From NCBI GenBank assembly GCA_016208315.1, contig JACQYF010000043.1:1-64000 (forward strand): a stretch of 64,000 nucleotides of DNA. The letters run 5' to 3'. Every line of letters begins with the position of its first letter. Position 1 is the first letter of the stretch. The position numbers and the translations under genes are program-made. The stretch is from Chloroflexota bacterium. GTDB lineage: Bacteria > Chloroflexota > Anaerolineae > UBA4142. The notes under the pieces were generated by a model that had not been told where the DNA came from, made no database searches, and worked only from the letters and a program-made list of their open reading frames with translations. Below are positions 23,491 through 32,580 of the stretch, piece by piece.

Positions 23491-24496
23491 GGAATTTGCT
23501 ACGCGCTCAAAGACCTCAATGAATTGCTCGGTGACCGCCGCCCAAGTGCGCGTTTGGATCGTTTCAACGGCGCGCTCACCCATCGCGCGGGTCGCGGCGG
23601 GATGCGCCAGCATTGCGCACAAGCCATCGGCCAGCGCCTCGACGGTCGGTTCAACCAGCATACCATTAATCCCGTTCTGAACCAAATCCACGACCCCGCC
23701 GGATTTCGTCGCCAGCACCGCCTTGCGCGCTGCCATCGCCTCCAAGACGACGATTCCGAACGGCTCGATGCGCGATGATAACACGAAAAACTCACAGCCC
23801 AAAAACAGCGCGATGGTCTTGTCGCGGTCGGCAAAGCCCAGCAAGTGGACGCGGTCGTGCAGTTGCAGGTCGTCCACAAGAGTTTCTAGTCTTGGACGCT
23901 CTTCCCCGTCGCCCGCGATGAGGAGATGGAAGTCAGGGAAATCGGCGGCAATAAGCGAAAAGGCGCGGATGAGTAAGTCGAATCCCTTTTTGTGGACGAG
24001 GCGTCCGGCCGCGAAAAGATAGGGATGCGGATATTCATACGGTTTACGACCATCGAACTCATCGCCATTGAACCCATCGGCTACGACACCCACAAATGTG
24101 GATTTTGGAATACCTTGCAAGAATCGCTCCGCGTCGCGCTGGACAAAGCTCGAGCAAAACAGAATAGCGTTGGCGCGGCGAAAGAGACGTGTGAGCATCC
24201 AGCGCTGGCCGCGCGAACGCTGGGGGATGCCCTGAATGTCGTTACCGCGCGCCGAAGCGATGACAGTAAAGCGTAAAACGTAATGGAGTAAAAGGACATA
24301 TAACGCGTTGATGCTGAGAAAATGAATGTAGACGATGTCGGGTTTTAAGGCCAGTAGGACGCGCACCCTTCGGGTCTGCGCTCAAGATCGTGACGCAGTG
24401 CCCCATCCGCGCGGCGTGATGCGCGATATTGCGGACCGCCGTCTGCACTCCGCCGACCGTCGGCGCGTAATAGCTGGCGACAATCGCGATTCTCAT
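23446..24496 (-). pseudogene. GT4 glycosyltransferase, frameshifted and internally deleted
   Basis: ATG 24496 overlaps the upstream stop (ATGA) and starts a typical GT4 N-terminus (IAIVASYYAPTVGGVQTAVR, HCVTILSADPKG). The frame then runs out. The rest of the enzyme is in another frame from about 24366 (LLALKPDIVYIHFLSINALY) through FAAGRLVHKKGFDLLIRAF, IAGDGEERPRL and EPFGIVVLEAMAARKAV to a TAG at 23446. The roughly 30-50 residues that normally separate these blocks are missing. The break lies at GACCCGAAGGGT, a repeat-like core. The C-terminal piece also carries HYVLRFT from an ACGTTTTACG repeat (24266-24284). It is either a real lesion or an assembly collapse. Confidence 0.65.
24266..24284. 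repeat. GTAAAACGT oligomer repeat inside the GT4 gene
   Basis: GTAAAGCGTAAAACGTAAT is read on the minus strand as YVLRFT within a hydrophobic stretch of the glycosyltransferase. It belongs to the same family as 27562-27595 and 20401-20427. Confidence 0.65.
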
Positions 24497-26856
24497 CGAA
24501 GGGCGACCTCGTCAAGAATCAGATGGTCGCCTAGCTCATTGCCACTCGCGTCGCTCACCCGCAAGCGGACGAGACTGGGATATTCGTACAAGCCCACGAT
24601 CACGTTGTATTGGCCGGGCTGGAAATCGGGCGGAAGGTCAAGCGCATGGTGATCGCGCACGATCTCGCCCGCGTCCCACACCGACGTAGGGTAGCGCCCC
24701 GCGGCCGGCATCGCGTCGCTCTGGGCGCGCACGCTGCCGTTCGCGTCGAGCAATTGGACAAAGACTGTGTAATCTTTATCAACGCGCGCCGCGCTTTGCC
24801 AATACAAGGTCACGGATAACGCTTTGCCAGAGGCAATTGAAAACCTCTGGAGCGAGATTGCCTCGCCGAATTTTGCGCCGACCGGGCGCGCGGCTTGCCA
24901 TTCTGCCGCGGATGGCTCACCCAGTGAAAATTTCAGCGGACCGAGAAACAGTTTGTCGGAAACCGTTTGATTCGCGGTGGATAAAATCGGCACACGCCCG
25001 ACGCCGTCGGCGTCCAGCTCCAACTGTAGGCGATATGCGCCCGGCACGTACTCCGTTGGCGCGACGAGAGTCCACGGAACCTGAAACATCGCCTGCGATT
25101 TGAGATCGCTTGCGCTGAAGGCGTCGGCGGAGAATTGGGTGATCTCGGCGCCGTCGCGGTCGAGCAGCCGCGCGGTCAATCGAAACGACTCGCGGCGCGT
25201 TTGCAGCCCACGCCAGTACATCGTCAGCCGCGGCGGCTGCCAATCGTAGCCGACCAATTCCAGCCACGGCGCGTAAAGGCCCAGGCGCGCGGCAACGCGC
25301 GTGGCAGGCAGCTTTGGAGGATTCGTCTTGTAAATCCGAATGGGAAAGCCCAGAGTATCAAAACGCGCGATCTCGGGGAACTGGGAGAAGAATGTTTCGT
25401 AACGACTCACAAACTCGGAATAACGCGTCGGGTCCTCGAAATAGCGACCGTACGCGCCGTAACTAAAGACCAAGTATTCAAAACCGTTCGCGACGTACCA
25501 CTCGGGCTCGTGATCCACTAGCGAATACTCGCCATTCACCGTGAATCGGCGCGTATCCACGTAGGGCGCGTAGGCCTCGAGCGCGATCCGCGCGCCGGCC
25601 GGGAGGTTCTGCTCGATCCAAACGCGCGCGGTCTCCCGGTCGTCAAGCCGAGTCGCGCGCAGGTTCGCGCCATAAGCGGCTTGCAAAGGCAAGACAGTGA
25701 ACAGGGCAACCGTAGCCCCACACGCGACCATCCCCACGCGGCGCGCGACGCGCTTGGTTCGTACCAAGTATTCAAAGCTCGACACGATCGCCAGCGCGGC
25801 GAGCAAATCGAGAAAGGGGATGATCTGCGAAATCGTGCGCGCGTTCCGGACGAACATCAGACTGACAATCGAAAAATAAACGACCGGATAAGAGAGCAGG
25901 AGCCAGTGCTGCTTGCGGCGCGCCCCCAACGCGAGCAGCCCGCCGATGAGCGCGCCCAGTCCAATCCAACTTTCCGTTTCCCAAAGATACGTGACGTACC
26001 ATCGGAGGGCGTCGCCCTCTTGCCCCGCGTGCCCTTCCGCGGAATACGAAAACGCCTGAAAGCGCACGCCCCACCAGAATCCAGGGAAATCCAACACGGC
26101 GAACGGCGTCGCGATCAGAAAAGCCAGCCCCGCCGCCGCCAGCGCGAAATAAAGCTCCCTGCGCCGTAATCCTGAAAAGCCAAATTTCAGCCAATGCGCG
26201 GCGGCCAACGCGACGAGGATCACGCCGGCATTGTACTTGCTCGCGATCGCCAGGCCCGCGGCGCTGCCCGCGAGCAAATAGTTTCGCATGTTGGGTTCAT
26301 CGGCGATGCGGAGCGCAAAATAGAATGACGCGAGCGCAAAGAACAAGGCAAAGATGTCGGGGCCGATGCGATAACTCAAATCTACAAGCGTGTACGAAAC
26401 CGCGCAAAAGAGCGCTGCGATCAAGGCGACCCACCGGTTCGGATGCAATCGGCGAGCGATCAAGTAAACGAGAACGATGATGCCGACGCCAAAAAGCGCG
26501 ACCAGGCCGCGCGCGACAATAAACTCACTCGGCATCGCCAGTTTCCCAACGCCCATCGTGATGACTTCGGGCAGCGGAATATCGGCCGGAGTGGAAAAAA
26601 CGCCCACCGCGCGACCGATCAGGAAATACAGCAGAAAAACCGCGGCGTTGAGATAGAACATGAGCGAGGGATAGTACCACCAGTGCGGATTTAGATCGCC
26701 GGTCTTGAGGATTTGCAGCGTGACCGTCAGATAGGTCGGCTCGTCGGGGTTCAGCGTATATGGCAAGCCGTAGCCAATTCCCGCCAGCCGCAAAGCAGTA
26801 CCGAGGGCGACAATCGCCACGAGCACCCAATTGACTTGAGCGATACGTCGCGTCAT
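24493..26856 (-). CDS. PMT/ArnT-like membrane glycosyltransferase with C-terminal domain
   Basis: A 787-aa GT-C enzyme. TM1 (WVLVAIVALGTALRLAG) is followed by the catalytic-loop acidic motif LNPDEPTYL, as in GT39/ArnT proteins that use polyprenyl-phosphate sugars. About 11 helices extend to residue 390. After residue 500 a soluble region of two beta-rich segments follows (GLYAPWLELVGYDWQPPRLTM; YPSLVRLRVSDASGNELG). ATG 26856 overlaps the upstream stop, and the gene ends overlapping the next start (ATGA both sides). The acceptor is unknown. Confidence 0.83.
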   Translation of the reverse strand: MTRRIAQVNWVLVAIVALGTALRLAGIGYGLPYTLNPDEPTYLTVTLQILKTGDLNPHWWYYPSLMFYLNAAVFLLYFLIGRAVGVFSTPADIPLPEVITMGVGKLAMPSEFIVARGLVALFGVGIIVLVYLIARRLHPNRWVALIAALFCAVSYTLVDLSYRIGPDIFALFFALASFYFALRIADEPNMRNYLLAGSAAGLAIASKYNAGVILVALAAAHWLKFGFSGLRRRELYFALAAAGLAFLIATPFAVLDFPGFWWGVRFQAFSYSAEGHAGQEGDALRWYVTYLWETESWIGLGALIGGLLALGARRKQHWLLLSYPVVYFSIVSLMFVRNARTISQIIPFLDLLAALAIVSSFEYLVRTKRVARRVGMVACGATVALFTVLPLQAAYGANLRATRLDDRETARVWIEQNLPAGARIALEAYAPYVDTRRFTVNGEYSLVDHEPEWYVANGFEYLVFSYGAYGRYFEDPTRYSEFVSRYETFFSQFPEIARFDTLGFPIRIYKTNPPKLPATRVAARLGLYAPWLELVGYDWQPPRLTMYWRGLQTRRESFRLTARLLDRDGAEITQFSADAFSASDLKSQAMFQVPWTLVAPTEYVPGAYRLQLELDADGVGRVPILSTANQTVSDKLFLGPLKFSLGEPSAAEWQAARPVGAKFGEAISLQRFSIASGKALSVTLYWQSAARVDKDYTVFVQLLDANGSVRAQSDAMPAAGRYPTSVWDAGEIVRDHHALDLPPDFQPGQYNVIVGLYEYPSLVRLRVSDASGNELGDHLILDEVALR

Positions 26857-28067
26857 CGCGGCAACTCCGCGCCGATAAGCGCGCCCCCGACCGCGCGGGC
26901 GCGCCATTTGTCGAAAACGTAAAACGCGAACACGGCGACGAATAACGCGTAGGACAAGACAATCATCTGCGACGAACCGTATTCGCCGGAGACGAGCTGC
27001 AGGTTGGGCCAGCCGCTCCGCACAAATCCGGAATGGGTCGAGACGGCATAGACGGCCGTAACCCAAAAGCTCAAGCCCCAAACCAGGAACGGCCGAATGC
27101 CGCGCGTCCAATTCACAACCATCAGGAACCCGATCACGACGATCGAAAGATGCACGGGATCCATATCCGGCGTCCACAAAATACCTACTGCCATGCAAAG
27201 GACGATCGTCTCAAAAATGTCAATCCGCTTGAACCAGAAGAGCGCATAGATGCCGATCAGCGCTGCGCCCAGCGCGACCATGAACACGGTTGGATTGAAG
27301 AGACCGGCCCCATTCAACAGTGCGGCCGGCGCGATGTGCAGCGGTGTCGCGGTACGCGCGGAGCGGAACGCGTAGACATACGACCACGACGGAATCCACG
27401 GCAAGTGCGTGAGCAAAACGACCGCCGTGAAGATCACTCCATTTCTCACGAACGCACGGACGTTAGGCGAGACATGCAGCAACAGCGGCAACAGATAAAA
27501 GACGCTCAGCCATTTGAAACCGGCCAAGAGTCCAGCCGCGAGGATGATGAGTAGGACGCGAGTGAAACGTAAAGACGTAAAACGTAAAACGTAATCTTTT
27601 GAAAGTGTGAGCAAATAGAAAATCAAAAAGGTCAGGGTTAGGACGATTGTTTTGTCTTCCGGGACGAGCACCAGATTATAGAGCGTAAGCGGGCCGAGCG
27701 CGTAGAAAACCTGAAACGGCAATTTGAGGGGCGATGCTCGCAACACCAATCCCAGCAGCCCGATATTGAGCGCATCGAACAGCGCAAACAGGATTTGGAT
27801 GGCCCGCGGATCATTCCACACGGCGACGGCGGCGACATAGATCATCAACTCTAACGGCGCCATATCGGCGCGATATTCGCCCGACTGCCCGCTTGCCCAG
27901 AGCGCGTAGGGGTTTTCGCCGCGCAGGGCCGCTTGGGCGGGCCAATAGTAATTTCGCAGGTCGGCTTTGTTGGTCAGAAACTCGACCTTGGACTCGAGCG
28001 GCCCGGGGAAAATGAGGAACAATCGCAGGCCGAGACCGACCAACATGAGCACTACCGTCCGGTTCAT
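26853..28067 (-). CDS. Polytopic membrane protein, probable GT-C glycosyltransferase
   Basis: A 404-aa protein with about ten helices. An acidic first loop (TNKADLRNYYWPAQAALRG, then ENPYALW) resembles GT87/DUF2029 mannosyltransferases. The cytoplasmic loop SKDYVLRFTSLRFTRV is encoded by the GTAAAACGT oligomer repeat at 27562-27595 and was probably added by it. ATGA overlaps occur at both ends. The function as a polyprenyl-phosphate-dependent glycosyltransferase is inferred from topology and neighbours. Confidence 0.65.
   Translation of the reverse strand: MNRTVVLMLVGLGLRLFLIFPGPLESKVEFLTNKADLRNYYWPAQAALRGENPYALWASGQSGEYRADMAPLELMIYVAAVAVWNDPRAIQILFALFDALNIGLLGLVLRASPLKLPFQVFYALGPLTLYNLVLVPEDKTIVLTLTFLIFYLLTLSKDYVLRFTSLRFTRVLLIILAAGLLAGFKWLSVFYLLPLLLHVSPNVRAFVRNGVIFTAVVLLTHLPWIPSWSYVYAFRSARTATPLHIAPAALLNGAGLFNPTVFMVALGAALIGIYALFWFKRIDIFETIVLCMAVGILWTPDMDPVHLSIVVIGFLMVVNWTRGIRPFLVWGLSFWVTAVYAVSTHSGFVRSGWPNLQLVSGEYGSSQMIVLSYALFVAVFAFYVFDKWRARAVGGALIGAELPR
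27562..27595. repeat. GTAAAACGT tandem repeat within a coding region
   Basis: GTGAAACGTAAAGACGTAAA followed by further ACGTAAAACGTAAT units. On the minus strand it reads DYVLRFTSLRFT in frame, between two transmembrane helices. Confidence 0.8.
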
Positions 28068-29653
28068 TTGGACCCGCCGCTTAGATCGTACAGATAGACG
28101 CTTGCGCCGGGCCGGCTGAATGCATCGCGCCGCGTGCCGATGCGATCGAGATAGTCCAAATAGAATTGTTCTTCGTCAATCTCGCCCCAATCATAGACAT
28201 GGGAGAACAGCACCCAAACTCGCGCCGCACCGCGTAACCGGGCCAGATCATCTAGGTATTTGCTCGCATCCTTGCGTGATTTCACGCCGATAACGCAGCG
28301 TTCGCCAAGGTTAAAAGTCGGAGCATAGTTTGGCAATGTCAGATTCGAGGAGGGTAGGCGGTCTCTACCGCCGTCCAGCGCGCTAGAGAGCGCGCACCCC
28401 TCGAATCTGACATTGCCAATGTAGTACCGGAACGCGTACTGGGCGGAATAGTACACGTAGACTACATCCTCGTATGCCCGGCGCTGTTCTACGTACCGCA
28501 AAACCGGCTTGATCTCCTCGGCGGTTTGCGGCCTGACGAGATGTCGAGCGGCTGACGTGGCCGGATGGTAAAAGAGCAACAAGATGACCGCAATCCCAAC
28601 TACCGGCGAAAGATTCGACGTTTTGCTGCTCAACCGCGCCGCGCCTTGAGCGATCAGCAGCAGCAGCGAAGGAACCATGAACATTATCAACCGGCCGCCA
28701 AACGGATACTTGTGGAGCGCGGAGGCGAATAGCGTGATAGCGACCGGCGCCAATAGCAGCCAGAACTTGATGCGATCTTCCGCCATCAAAGCCGCGCCGC
28801 CGACCAAAAACAGAAACGCGGCAAGCCCCGACAAGGTCAACCCGGCCGGATCATTGAAAATCTCAAAGAACGTGTTGATGGGCCACTGCACGTCTGCAGA
28901 CGAGATCGGCGGGAACGGCATGAAAAAGCCGCGCCAATCGTCGAGCAGGGTCTGATTGCTGCTCAGTGTCGCGAGCGAAACGAGATACGAAACGCCAAAG
29001 CTTGCCAACACGAAAATATACGTCACCGCGAGTCGCTTGACCGCGCCCGAGTCTCGGCGCGTCGCGCGGGCTGCGAACCAGGTGACGCCAATGCCCGTGA
29101 CCACAAAAATCGCGGGATGCGAAAACCAGACGGCAATCGCCGCGGCGACCGCGAACGCCAGCAGCCAGCGGGCCGGCAAGCCCCTACGCTCGGCGCTCAA
29201 GGCCAGCCAATACACGAGGAGAACGATGGCGATGTCGCTGGAATACTGCTTGGCCTCGGAGGCGTAATAGACCAGCGGGTCCAAAACCGCAAAGAGGGCT
29301 AGCGCGATCAACGCGGCGCGCGGCTCGACGAAATCCCGCGCGACCTGATTGAAAAGGAATAGCGCCGCAAGGCCCGCCGCCAAGGGAAACAGCCGCAAGG
29401 CGTACTCGCTGTTGCCAAACACTTCAATGGCAAGTTTCTCGACGACCAGAAAACCGAGCGGCGCGCCTTGATCGAACTCTAACGGCTGAAGCAATCCGGC
29501 GAGCGGTCGCGCGATAATATTCAGCGCCAGCATGGCTTCGTCGAGCCACAACGAACGATTAAAGACATATTGGTTGACGCGCAGTACAATCCCGACGCCG
29601 ATGAGGAGCCATGGCGCCGCCTTGACCAGCGAACCAAAATCCAACCGCTTCAT
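28064..29653 (-). CDS. GT39-like membrane glycosyltransferase
   Basis: A 529-aa GT-C protein. TM1 is followed by FNRSLWLDEAMLALN (acidic DE in the first extracytoplasmic loop), then EFDQGAPLGFLVVEKL and LRLFPLAAGLAALF, the layout of the PMT_2/GT39 family. About 11 helices precede a soluble C-terminal domain (ETVYVYYSAQ-type region to residue 529). Residues of that domain (RFEGCALSSALDGGRDRLPS) are encoded by a 90-bp hairpin repeat. ATGA overlaps join it to both neighbours. Confidence 0.82.
   Translation of the reverse strand: MKRLDFGSLVKAAPWLLIGVGIVLRVNQYVFNRSLWLDEAMLALNIIARPLAGLLQPLEFDQGAPLGFLVVEKLAIEVFGNSEYALRLFPLAAGLAALFLFNQVARDFVEPRAALIALALFAVLDPLVYYASEAKQYSSDIAIVLLVYWLALSAERRGLPARWLLAFAVAAAIAVWFSHPAIFVVTGIGVTWFAARATRRDSGAVKRLAVTYIFVLASFGVSYLVSLATLSSNQTLLDDWRGFFMPFPPISSADVQWPINTFFEIFNDPAGLTLSGLAAFLFLVGGAALMAEDRIKFWLLLAPVAITLFASALHKYPFGGRLIMFMVPSLLLLIAQGAARLSSKTSNLSPVVGIAVILLLFYHPATSAARHLVRPQTAEEIKPVLRYVEQRRAYEDVVYVYYSAQYAFRYYIGNVRFEGCALSSALDGGRDRLPSSNLTLPNYAPTFNLGERCVIGVKSRKDASKYLDDLARLRGAARVWVLFSHVYDWGEIDEEQFYLDYLDRIGTRRDAFSRPGASVYLYDLSGGSK
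28330..28419. repeat. 90-bp in-frame hairpin repeat inside a GT39-like gene
   Basis: Perfect 21-bp outer arms (28330-28350 and 28399-28419). Between them are two smaller palindromes, GGTAGGCGGTCTCTACCGCC and GCGCGCTAGAGAGCGCGC. The length is exactly 30 codons, so the host frame is intact. Confidence 0.9.
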
Positions 29654-30888
29654 CTAAGCGCCCGCCGCTCTTCTGAAGCGGCAAACTCGGTATACACCCG
29701 CTCCATCCCCTCGACCATTGCCGGAATACTAAAGCCCGCTACGATTTTCGCCCGCGCCTGCTCGCCCATGGTCTTGCCCAACTTTGGATCGCCGAGCAGG
29801 CGCAACACCTCGCGCGCCAGCGCGTCGTTATCGCCGCGCGGAATCAGGATGCCGTCGCCCCGCGTCGCCGCGTCAATCAGCGTCGAGTTCGCGCCGACGT
29901 CGGAGACGACGACCGGCTTTTGGCACGCCATCGCCTCGGCAATTGTCAGATCGTACCCATCGGTCCGCAGCGTGGGGTCCACAAAAACGTCGCACAGATT
30001 GAAATAGCGCGCGCACTCGGACAGCGATTGCGCGCCCACAAAACGCACGTGCTTCGCGACGCCGCGCGCGCGCGCCAAGCGTTCCAGCGCGGCGCGATAA
30101 TTGCCGTCGCCGACGACGATCAGTCGCGCAGGGAATTGGGCGACGATGCGCGGCATGACCTCGATCGCGTTCTGAACCCCCTTGTCTTTTTCGAGCCGCG
30201 CCAGCGCGAGGATGATTTTCTCGTCGGCTCGCAGGCCCAGTTGCTCGCGCAGCCCGTCTGGATCGCGCAGCGCGAAAAGCTCGGTGTCAATGCCATTGTA
30301 GACCTTGCGGATGCGGTCGTCGTCCAGCCGGTAGAGTGTCTTGTATTTCCACACGTCGGCATCGCTCGTCGCGATCACCACGTCCGAGCCGCGCGTGAAC
30401 CATAGATCGCGATAGAGATAGCGAAAGAGCAGATTGCCGGCCAGCGCGAAAAAACGCGCCATGCTGAGCGGATGCGTCAGCGAAAAATCGGTGTGCCAGC
30501 TCGTCGTCAGCACGTCGAGGTGGGTGCCGTGAAAAGACGTGATGAGCGGCAAATGGTGCTTGCGATTCAGCCGTTTTTTGTAAACGCCGTAAGCGCCCAC
30601 GCTCTGGCTGTGCAAAATATCAAACGGCTCGACCGCGTGCAGTTCTTGAAATCTACGCGCCGCACCGAACCAGTACGCGTTGGTGTTGCGTCCCGGCGGC
30701 GTGCCCTTGAGAAAATGAATCTCGACACCCTCGACGATGTCGAACTCGACGCGATCGGCGCGCCCGCTCGTTATCACCGCGACGCGATGCCCTCGCCGTG
30801 CCAGGCCCGCGCTCAACGTCTGGACGTGATCCTGCATGCCCCCCGGCGAATGCGCGGGCATGATGCGCGAGAACATGCAAACGTTCAC
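29650..30888 (-). CDS. Family 4 glycosyltransferase
   Basis: A 412-aa GT-B retaining glycosyltransferase. It has an N-terminal FSRIMPAHSPGGMQDHVQTL glycine loop, ILHSQSVGAYGV and KVYNGIDTELF. The donor-binding domain has LALARLEKDKGVQNAI, VVGDGNYRAALERLA and a DGYDLTIAEAMACQKPVV motif equivalent to EPFG..LEAMA. GTG 30888 overlaps the flippase stop (GTGA); a longer start at 30915 is less likely. The sugar donor is unknown. Confidence 0.9.
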   Translation of the reverse strand: MNVCMFSRIMPAHSPGGMQDHVQTLSAGLARRGHRVAVITSGRADRVEFDIVEGVEIHFLKGTPPGRNTNAYWFGAARRFQELHAVEPFDILHSQSVGAYGVYKKRLNRKHHLPLITSFHGTHLDVLTTSWHTDFSLTHPLSMARFFALAGNLLFRYLYRDLWFTRGSDVVIATSDADVWKYKTLYRLDDDRIRKVYNGIDTELFALRDPDGLREQLGLRADEKIILALARLEKDKGVQNAIEVMPRIVAQFPARLIVVGDGNYRAALERLARARGVAKHVRFVGAQSLSECARYFNLCDVFVDPTLRTDGYDLTIAEAMACQKPVVVSDVGANSTLIDAATRGDGILIPRGDNDALAREVLRLLGDPKLGKTMGEQARAKIVAGFSIPAMVEGMERVYTEFAASEERRALR

Positions 30889-32474
30889 GCCTTGCCCCGC
30901 CGGAAAAATCCCCACACCGGTTGCAGCAGCAACTCGCTCTCGCGGGTGCGTGTGGTACGCGCCAGAAGCAAGTAGACTATCCCGCCCAGCAACGCGAGCG
31001 CCGCGGTGATCACGCGCGCCACTGTCCCATCGCCTAGCGGTAAGATGGCTGCGAGCCAGACCATCGGCCCAATCGCGACCAGCGCAAACAATACACAGCG
31101 CGACAAGAACCCGAGCAGTTCGACCGGTTCGATCCCACGCACGCGTCGCTCGAGCAAAACCACGAGCGCGACAACCGCGACGATCGCCGTGATGGAGGTG
31201 GACAGCGCAATCCCCGCGTGCGCCCAGTAACGCATCAAGATCAAATTCAAGGCGACATGCGCGAGCGCGGTCAACGCGCCGACGACTAACGGCGTCGCGC
31301 TATCGCTAAACGCATAGTATACCCGCTGCAGCACTTGGAGCGCGGCAATCGCGATCAATCCGACCGCGTACATCGCCAGGGCCTGCGCGGTCATCTGAAC
31401 CGCGCGCGCGTCGAACGCGCCGCGTTCAAAGATCAAGCCGACCGCCGGCGCGGCAAAGGCCATCAGCGCCAAAGTGAGCGGCGCCAGAATAAAGACGAGG
31501 AGCCGCAGCGACGTGACGACCGTGCGCCGCGTGCTCTCCAAATCATTCACGGCCGCGAGACGGCTCAGGTTCGGAAAAACGGCTATGCCGAGACTGTAGC
31601 CGAGCATGTAAAACGCGCCGAGAACGACATCGGCATAATAGAGCGCGCTAACGCTCCCCGCGGGCAGCGATGCGGCCATCGTTTTATCAACGACCAGGTT
31701 GATTTGAGCGGTGATGGCGAGCGCCGTGATCGGCACGAATGCCGCGAACACCTCGCGCAGCGCGGGATGATGCCAGTCAATCCGCCAAGTGTAGTGTGGG
31801 TGCTCGATCCGCAACTCGACGACTTGAATCACCACTTGGAGAATCACGCCGATCAGGAATCCCCACGCCACCGCGACGACCCCGATGATCGGCGTCAACA
31901 GAATTACCGCAGCGATCATGCCCACATTCAGCGCAAGAAAAATCAACGCCGGGCCTGCAAAGCGATCTACCGAGTTCAGCATCGCCATTAGCATGTTCAG
32001 CGCCGCGCCGAGCAACAGAGTCGGCATCATAATGACGAGCATCGTCGCGGCGAGCGCCTGCGTTGACGGCGGGCTAGCGCCTGCGATAAGCGAAATGATC
32101 GGGCCGGCTAGCAACATGCCGAGCGCGGTGACCGCGCCGGTGACGAGGAGCACGATATTCGTGATGACGCTCGCCGCGCGCCAGAATTCGTCGCGCCGGC
32201 CGGCGGCGAGATAGCGCGCAAACGTGGGCATCACCGCCGCCGTGATCGCGCTGCCCGCGACGATGTTGTTGATGGTTGTCGGCACGACGCCCGCCAAGAC
32301 ATACGCGTCCAACCCGCTCCCCAGGCCGAAATGCGCGCTGACGACCATCTCGCGCATGATGCCGCTTACTTTGCCCAGCACAAAGCCCGCGGCCGTAATT
32401 GTCGCGAACGACAGCACTCGGCCCATCGGCAGCGCGATATTCGTTGCAGGTTTTTCCAGAGCGGGTGTCTTCAT
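30885..32474 (-). CDS. MurJ/MVF-type polyisoprenoid flippase (Wzx role)
   Basis: A 529-aa protein with about 14 helices. Family features are GKVSGIMREMVVSAHFGLG, the TINNIVAGSAITAAVMPTF segment, LPAGSVSALYYADV and RVYYAFSDSATPLVVG. It resembles MurJ (MVF) lipid-II flippases, but its position among polymerase and glycosyltransferase genes suggests it exports the undecaprenyl-linked repeat unit. ATG 32474 is chosen; the ORF could extend to 32537, but that part is repeat sequence. Confidence 0.85.
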   Translation of the reverse strand: MKTPALEKPATNIALPMGRVLSFATITAAGFVLGKVSGIMREMVVSAHFGLGSGLDAYVLAGVVPTTINNIVAGSAITAAVMPTFARYLAAGRRDEFWRAASVITNIVLLVTGAVTALGMLLAGPIISLIAGASPPSTQALAATMLVIMMPTLLLGAALNMLMAMLNSVDRFAGPALIFLALNVGMIAAVILLTPIIGVVAVAWGFLIGVILQVVIQVVELRIEHPHYTWRIDWHHPALREVFAAFVPITALAITAQINLVVDKTMAASLPAGSVSALYYADVVLGAFYMLGYSLGIAVFPNLSRLAAVNDLESTRRTVVTSLRLLVFILAPLTLALMAFAAPAVGLIFERGAFDARAVQMTAQALAMYAVGLIAIAALQVLQRVYYAFSDSATPLVVGALTALAHVALNLILMRYWAHAGIALSTSITAIVAVVALVVLLERRVRGIEPVELLGFLSRCVLFALVAIGPMVWLAAILPLGDGTVARVITAALALLGGIVYLLLARTTRTRESELLLQPVWGFFRRGKA

Positions 32475-32495
32475 TTGCTTTGGATGTTTAGAACT

Positions 32496-32580
32496 CGCGT
32501 CAACGAATATACAACGAATAAACGAATCTCGGCGCACTCAGCAAACGTATTCGTTTATTCGTTGAGAATTCGTTGACGCG
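32496..32580. repeat. 85-bp inverted repeat, AACGAATAAACGAAT family
   Basis: Outer arms CGCGTCAACGAAT (32496-32508) and ATTCGTTGACGCG (32568-32580). Inner arms CGAATAAACGAAT (32515-32527) and ATTCGTTTATTCG (32549-32561). It fills the gap and supplies the last 15 codons of the polymerase gene. Confidence 0.9.
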
